64,000 nt of DNA from Manduca sexta (lineage: Eukaryota; Arthropoda; Insecta; Lepidoptera; Sphingidae). Position 1 is the stretch's first letter. The number at the start of each line of letters is the position of its first letter. The position numbers and the translations under genes are program-made. The stretch is from contig NC_051134.1 of NCBI RefSeq assembly GCF_014839805.1, forward strand, positions 13,733,170-13,797,169. The letters run 5' to 3'. The notes below the pieces were generated by a model. It was not told the origin of the DNA. It saw nothing but the letters and a program-made list of their open reading frames with translations, and did no database searches. This document shows, piece by piece, positions 58,750 through 64,000 of this stretch.

Positions 58750-60534
58750 AAGAGGAATTTCGAAAATATATTTTTAATGCGCAGAATATTTGTGCGGTGT
58801 TTTTCCAGACTCAAAAGGTTAAGCTGTCTGTAACGAGAATATCCCGCCCTCACACCCACTACTGCATCTCTTATAAGCCAGGATTGGCAGTTCCACGCAT
58901 TTCATAATACCGAGCGATAAAGCTCAAGTCTCGGAGAACAAAAAATTAGTCTTAACCCGCAGCGAAAGTAATCAAATAGAAGGATAGGGAGGAATTGGAA
59001 ATATATATCTCCTTTTCCTTCTATATCAAATTGGGAGACAAAATTTTGAACTACAGAAAGTGTTTTTGGCCTTAATCTTAGAGACATTCAGAACTGGATA
59101 AGCCAGATGTAAAGCAACATGAATCAAATTTAAAGGGTTATATCGTTTAAGCTGTTAGATTTGATTCCAATAGGTATGTCAAAAACGTTAGAAAGCTCAA
59201 ACTCATCTATTAATCAGATATACTAAGTTTATAATTAGGTCAACCTTATTATAAAGTTATATTACTTACAATAAACGTATCTACTTAATGTACTCGTGCT
59301 GTCCTTAATTTCCTGTCACAGAACCTGGTTTCCTAGCCTAAGGCGAAAACCAACAATGTGGATTATTTCTAAAATTACCTTTATAGAAAAAAATCTATGC
59401 AATATAATTCTTTAGCTATGTAAATTTACCTCATCCAATAAATACGAGAGTTCGTACATCATTGCGCAACCGTTAACGAAGTGCTGTTATAGTTTACGAC
59501 TAAGCTGACATTTCTGTGTATAAGGAGATCGACGCCGGATGCGTACATTATTATACATAGAATATATATTGCCATGTGAATGGACACCTACATAAGTGCC
59601 AAAGTATTTTGTCTACACGTTTACTAATAAAACGCTGTACACTTCACAAACCGGTTGGTTATCTAAAGTAGTGCATGTACCTGTCCGATTTGTGTGAAAC
59701 ACGCCGAATGTTAACGTTAAACTTTCAAATTGATATTATGTTTGTGGCATCAATTTGTATGTTTTGTATCACATTTTTTATTTATTTAAATGGACTTTTT
59801 GCCATTATAAATTTAATCGATCGGTTAATTTTACAAAATTTGATACGAGAATAGTAATTATGTTCTCAATAATAAAGAATACTGCATTACTTTAATTCCA
59901 TAAGTTCAATATAATGGACAAATTAGTACATAGATTTTCTTCACTAACCGATATGACAGTTTCATAAAATCGCCACGTAAGAAATCAAATATAAAGAAGA
60001 CCGTCAATACGCACATTGTCAGGGCAATCGGAGGTCTTACGAAATTTGTCGCAAATGCAACGTCCCTTATCGCTGCGTACGTGAGTGCTCGAATACTTGC
60101 ATAATAGGAATTTTACACAGTATAGAAAGTAATGATTTCTAATCGGCACTGGCTTATCTAGATTCGTTAGCCATTAATGCGAAACGTTTACTCGTGTTTG
60201 CGTCCTTCATGCTTTTAACTGTTAATGAGATAGGTGATTGTCCGAATAACCACGTTTAAAAATTCGATACTTGACTGACAAGTTCACTGTTTATGTTGTT
60301 TAAAGTGTAAAACAAAGAGTATTTTTTATATTGTATAGCTGCGTATTATTGCATTGAGCCAAGTTCATTTTCATCTTTAGACATTGTATAATGTATCGAA
60401 AATATAGATAGGATTATAAAAGAATTCTTTTATGCATAAACTATATGAGCGATATAGAAAACTAGTAACTTTTTTTTTAGATTTTTCAGCAGACATGTTG
60501 ATTTCGATAATAAAAAAATACTATAACTTATGGC
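58750..60534. other. Long stretch without a recognised gene
   Basis: AT-rich with slightly CpG-richer parts near 59450-59540 and 60000-60080. The 61-codon minus frame (58902-59087) is unrecognised. Confidence 0.5.
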
Positions 60535-60835
60535 TATAGTCGATAGCCTAATTGGTTGTGGTGGTGTTAACTGACAAGACGAATATTTGCTAGTTCAAAA
60601 CCCAAGGGCACACACGTCTGACTTTTCTGAAATCTTGTGTGTATTTTTTGTTAATTATCGCTTGTTTTGACGGTGAAGGTAAACATCGTGAGGAAACCTG
60701 AATATCTTAGAAGTTTTCCATAAGAATTTTGAGGGTATGTGAAGTCTGCCAATCTGCACTACGCCAGCGTGGTGGACTAAGGCCCAATCCCTCTCAGTAG
60801 TAGAGGGGGCCGTGCATATCAGTGGTACAGTATAT
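60535..60835 (+). mobile_element. tRNA-derived SINE, family B, full length
   Basis: The A box is TAGCCTAATTG (60544-60554) and the B box AGTTCAAAACC (60592-60602). Then come CAAGGGCACACACGTCTGAC, GACGGTGAAGGTAAACATCG, GTGAGGAAACCTGAATATCT, GTGAAGTCTGCCAATCTGCA, CGCCAGCGTGGTGGACTAAG and CTCTCAGTAGTAGAGG. It is complete from head to 3' end; no clear target duplication was seen. It is the best plus-strand copy to compare with 19165-19491. Confidence 0.88.
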
Positions 60836-61511
60836 CATACAGGACTGATTTTGATACTATACGTATTAAATTAATTTATATTCAGCCAATTTAAAATAAT
60901 TATAGGCCGGGATACGTTTACCTTCATATTCGCTTATGTAAATAAACACAACCAAGTAATATTTGTGCGTGAGATAAAATTCATGTGTGGTGCCCTAACT
61001 AGGCTAAGGTTTACTGCTATCAAATAGGCTTGTCTTGCCTTAGCAAATGTTGCGATGCGTAGCAATATCATAATTATACCGCATACACATACAAAAAGAC
61101 ACACACACACACACGATTACCTGCGTATGAGTTGCTAGGCGACACTTGCATAATGCCGAAGCGGTGGAGGAATTTAAAAAGATATTTCATTATGTAATAA
61201 TAGTTGGTAATGTTATTGTGTTTAGTAAGTGATTATATGTACTTCTAATTATTTATATTATCAAAGAATATGTTTTTAGTTTGCTTTAAGACATGGATAT
61301 TTCCATGAACTTCTTCAGTACCACAGGATAGCGGGCTCTTTGTCGTCAATGCCCTTTCTAATAATTGAATATTGCACCAATTTTTTCCCCTTTTAATGTA
61401 AACAGTACTTATATATACGAATACCTAAATACCTTCTTAATATAGCGAAACGAACTTTAATTAGAAGATAAAGTGCATAAAAAGCAAAATTAAAAATACA
61501 AACACAATCAC
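60836..61511. other. Stretch without a gene; (AC)8 microsatellite
   Basis: Contains an (AC)n run of 16 bp at 61099-61114. Otherwise AT-rich and unrecognised. Confidence 0.6.
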
Positions 61512-61736
61512 GCCTTTTATCTTAGGCAGAGGCGCAACTGGTGCACCCACTTTTCGCCGTACGTATTCCATCCCATGATGTGATAGGGGATGAGTCTATC
61601 GCCATATCGGACGCAAATTTCAGACTTCGGGCTGATACTGAGTAGAAAAACCGAATGTCACTGTCGGACCCGGAGATCGAACCCAAGACCTCAGCACTGA
61701 AGTAGTACCGTAGTACATCTACGCCATGGAGGCAAT
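61512..61736 (-). mobile_element. tRNA-derived SINE, family A, full length
   Basis: On the minus strand the A box is TGGCGTAGATG (61716-61726) and the B box GGTTCGATCTC (61673-61683). Then follow the core CTCAGTATCAGCCCGAAGTC, the block CCGATATGGCGATAGACTCA, CCCCTATCACATCATGGGAT, and a 3' part without the perfect CCCTTCGGGGATA block. It is flanked by A/T-rich similar words (ATTAAAAATA and ATTAAATAAAAATA) that may be a degraded target duplication. Confidence 0.88.
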
Positions 61737-62596
61737 TAAATAAAAATATAAAGGCAGAAAGACAATTCTTTCATAGTATGACCGCGTGTTCAATAGTTAA
61801 TTAAGTTCTGTGTATATGGATCGAAACGACCCACTAAACTAGTACTTAGGGTTTTTTAATTATAAATGAATAAATTGATTATTTTAATCTATCGGTTGGC
61901 ATTGAATATAACTGCTTCATTAGCCGCGATACCGAGAAAAATTGAGACCTAACGTTTATTCGAAATCTATTAATAATTTTCTTGAAATTATTTATACACG
62001 AGAAATATTCATTTGCTTTACCTGCATGTAATGTTTATTCAAAACTCTTATAATTAAAAAATGAGATTTTTCGCAAATAATATCATAAACTAAACTTATG
62101 TGCTAATATTTTTGCCAACATTGAACGGTGATGTGATTTTTTTTTGGGAAACATTTCTTCTCAGGATTCTAAACACACCCACATCAAAATGCATCGTAAT
62201 CGGATTTTCTATTTAGATTCTCCCCCATTATTTGGGGTTGAAAACTTCGAACCTTTCATTTAATAATCAGCACAGAAATAAAATCAACAACGCAGCATCA
62301 CGCCGCGCTGGTCGGAAAAGGTTTTCATTGTAACAACAAACTATTTTCCGTATCTTTTAATAACTTTCATAACAATAAAAAGGCGTCCATTGTTAAGTCG
62401 TCTTAATTGTAAGCGAAATCGCTAAATCATTCACACATGCATATGTTAAATAAGAAAGCTGCGAACATACAATAATGTATTCACATTTGCAAGAAAATAC
62501 ACAGATGTTTCCAAACTGCATTTACTTATTGGCAGTAAATTTAAGAATTTACAGAACTAAAAAACATAGTAATTGGTGCTTAATATACGAAATATT
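61737..62596. other. Stretch without recognised features
   Basis: AT-rich; nothing recognised. Confidence 0.5.
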
Positions 62597-62768
62597 TGCT
62601 TTGTGAATTATCGCCTACTTTAACGGTGAAGGAAAACATCGTGATTAAACCTACATCGTTCTCTAGATATAGAAATTTTGGGGGCATCTACTAATCCGCA
62701 CTAGGCCAGCGTGGTGAAATAAAGCCTAATTCCGGGACAGTATATGCAGTGGGAGTGGGACACAAGTC
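62597..62768 (+). mobile_element. SINE family B, headless 3' part
   Basis: GCTTTGTGAATTATCGCCTA, TTTAACGGTGAAGGAAAACA, ATCGTGATTAAACCTAC, CTACTAATCCGCACTAGGCC, AGCGTGGTG and GGGACAGTATATGCAGTGGG follow the family order. The tRNA-like head is missing and a short internal deletion removes GTGTGTGAAG. Confidence 0.8.
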
Positions 62769-64000
62769 TGATATAATTATTTATTTTATTATACGAAATC
62801 CAATTGTTATAATTATTGATTTGCCAAATTATTGTAACTACTTCATTCAAATATAATCTATGGAAAACTATGCGGAAACTACATACATTTCAACACGGTT
62901 TTCGTATTAATTCGAAAGGTTTATCCAGAGTTCAGTCACTCGTTGCCGGACTCTGGTACTCTTACTACAGAAGGCTTCAATTGTTATGGCGCGACGTCTG
63001 ACCTCTTTCGGTACGATAAGCCTGACTGACTAGACTCCGTCCGATTTAAAAGTACATGGGCGAGGGCGACAGAACAATTTCTATTCACGATTCGTAAAAG
63101 TAGGTAAGTTTCAAACGAGAATAAAGTAAAATTCCATTGAAAGGGAAACGAAATTGATGTCAAGTAACAATCCTACTAGTGTATTGTTTTGATGATTCAT
63201 TTAATATATTAAATATATATATTAATAATGAACATAACTTCCTAAATAGGTAAGTAAAAGAGCGCGAATCTGTTGTCGTTTAAGTACATAAACATTGGAG
63301 AGCAGTGACCGAGCGTTTTCACCTTAGTCGATATAATGCGATCTAATTCGAAAGCGATACGCCTTTCACCTTCTGTCCGACGGTACCAGCGTACGTTATG
63401 TTTACAAGTACTGTAAATATCTCGTATTGTTTAGCAACTCCTATCTCTCCTTATCAATGAGGATCTGACAATGTTTATGCAGACACGTGATCTCCAATGA
63501 AAGTTCGTGAGAGTATTCAAGAATTGCAAGTGAGGACAAACGTGAAATTGCTCAGCAATCGACAGCTTTTTCTTGTGTTTGTAAAGTTAAAAATACCTTT
63601 TATTATTTTTTTAATGACGACCATTAAAAAATGTCGTCTTATTAAATATAGGTTACTTTAAATTTTCCAATATAAAACACGTAAAAGTTTTAAATATGTT
63701 TTATATTCTGGTATAATTCCCGCGTACTCTGGAAAGTTTTCTTTAGTTCATCGTCGACCTTGTAATCGGAAACTATTTTATATCGAAACAGTAAAACATG
63801 AACTTACAAATGCTGCTTAGTAATGAAATTGTTGATGCCTTAAAACAACCTACGTGGGTTGCTTACGACTATAAAATAATAACAGGACTATTGGTTAAAC
63901 TCAATATATTAATATTTTATTTAGTACTATAACAGTCTAATCCCAGACTGCTATTATTTCTGAATCATCTGGAAAAAATTATCAAGAGCAGAATCTTCCA
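62769..64000. other. Terminal stretch without a recognised gene; CpG-richer at 63290-63520
   Basis: AT-rich with a CpG-richer, repeat-free patch at 63290-63520. The 61-codon plus frame (62816-63001) starts at TTG and is unrecognised. Confidence 0.5.

Overview
This is AT-rich eukaryotic nuclear DNA, most likely from a moth or butterfly. The assignment rests on interspersed repeats I recognise as typical of Lepidoptera: tRNA-headed SINEs, an RTE-type LINE 3' end with a CAT/GAT-rich tail, a Helitron that begins TC and ends CTAG between host A and T, and the short families containing CACCTGATGGTAAG or GACGAGACGAGC. The species cannot be fixed. I found no rRNA gene, free-standing tRNA gene, CRISPR array or bacterial-type operon.

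I recognise no protein-coding gene. Open frames are short, many lack an ATG, and the longest (about 106 codons) is about what chance gives in AT-rich DNA of this length. Several are SINE or LINE sequence read in antisense. The window therefore reads as a gene desert or the inside of a very long intron.

The repeats fall into these groups. (1) SINE family A, with B box near GGTTCGAATCC and a body containing GCCCGATATGGCGA: 1114-1341 (-), 5816-6075 (+), 44146-44400 (+), 44438-44700 (+), 51045-51190 (-, decayed), 61512-61736 (-). (2) SINE family C, sharing A's head and core but with a different 3' half: 25116-25480 and 35481-35810 (+). (3) SINE family B, with head TAGCCTAGTTGG: 19165-19491 (-, with target duplication), 32735-33025, 60535-60835, and headless pieces at 8892-9070, 51600-51786 and 62597-62768. 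(4) RTE LINE 3' ends: 3313-3512, 15107-15495, 32417-32492, 35084-35165. (5) A Helitron-type element at 19989-20974 containing a second 5' terminus. (6) A TA-flanked inverted-repeat element at 48795-49188. (7) Other short dispersed families and retroposon tails.

Between the repeats lie sharply bounded GC/CpG-rich islands: 10691-11830, 13725-14045, 17330-17545, 22085-23090, 24370-24560, 30874-31030, 33780-34100, 42360-42600, 43715-43800, 54055-54240, 55495-55860 and 56440-56760. They are the best candidates for conserved regulatory DNA, alternative first exons or non-coding RNA promoters. The most promoter-like is 55495-55860, with a TATAAATA box and a GC-rich leader. Exon-like frames inside the islands are weak calls. 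I did not find a convincing new molecular system; the strongest leads are listed as findings.
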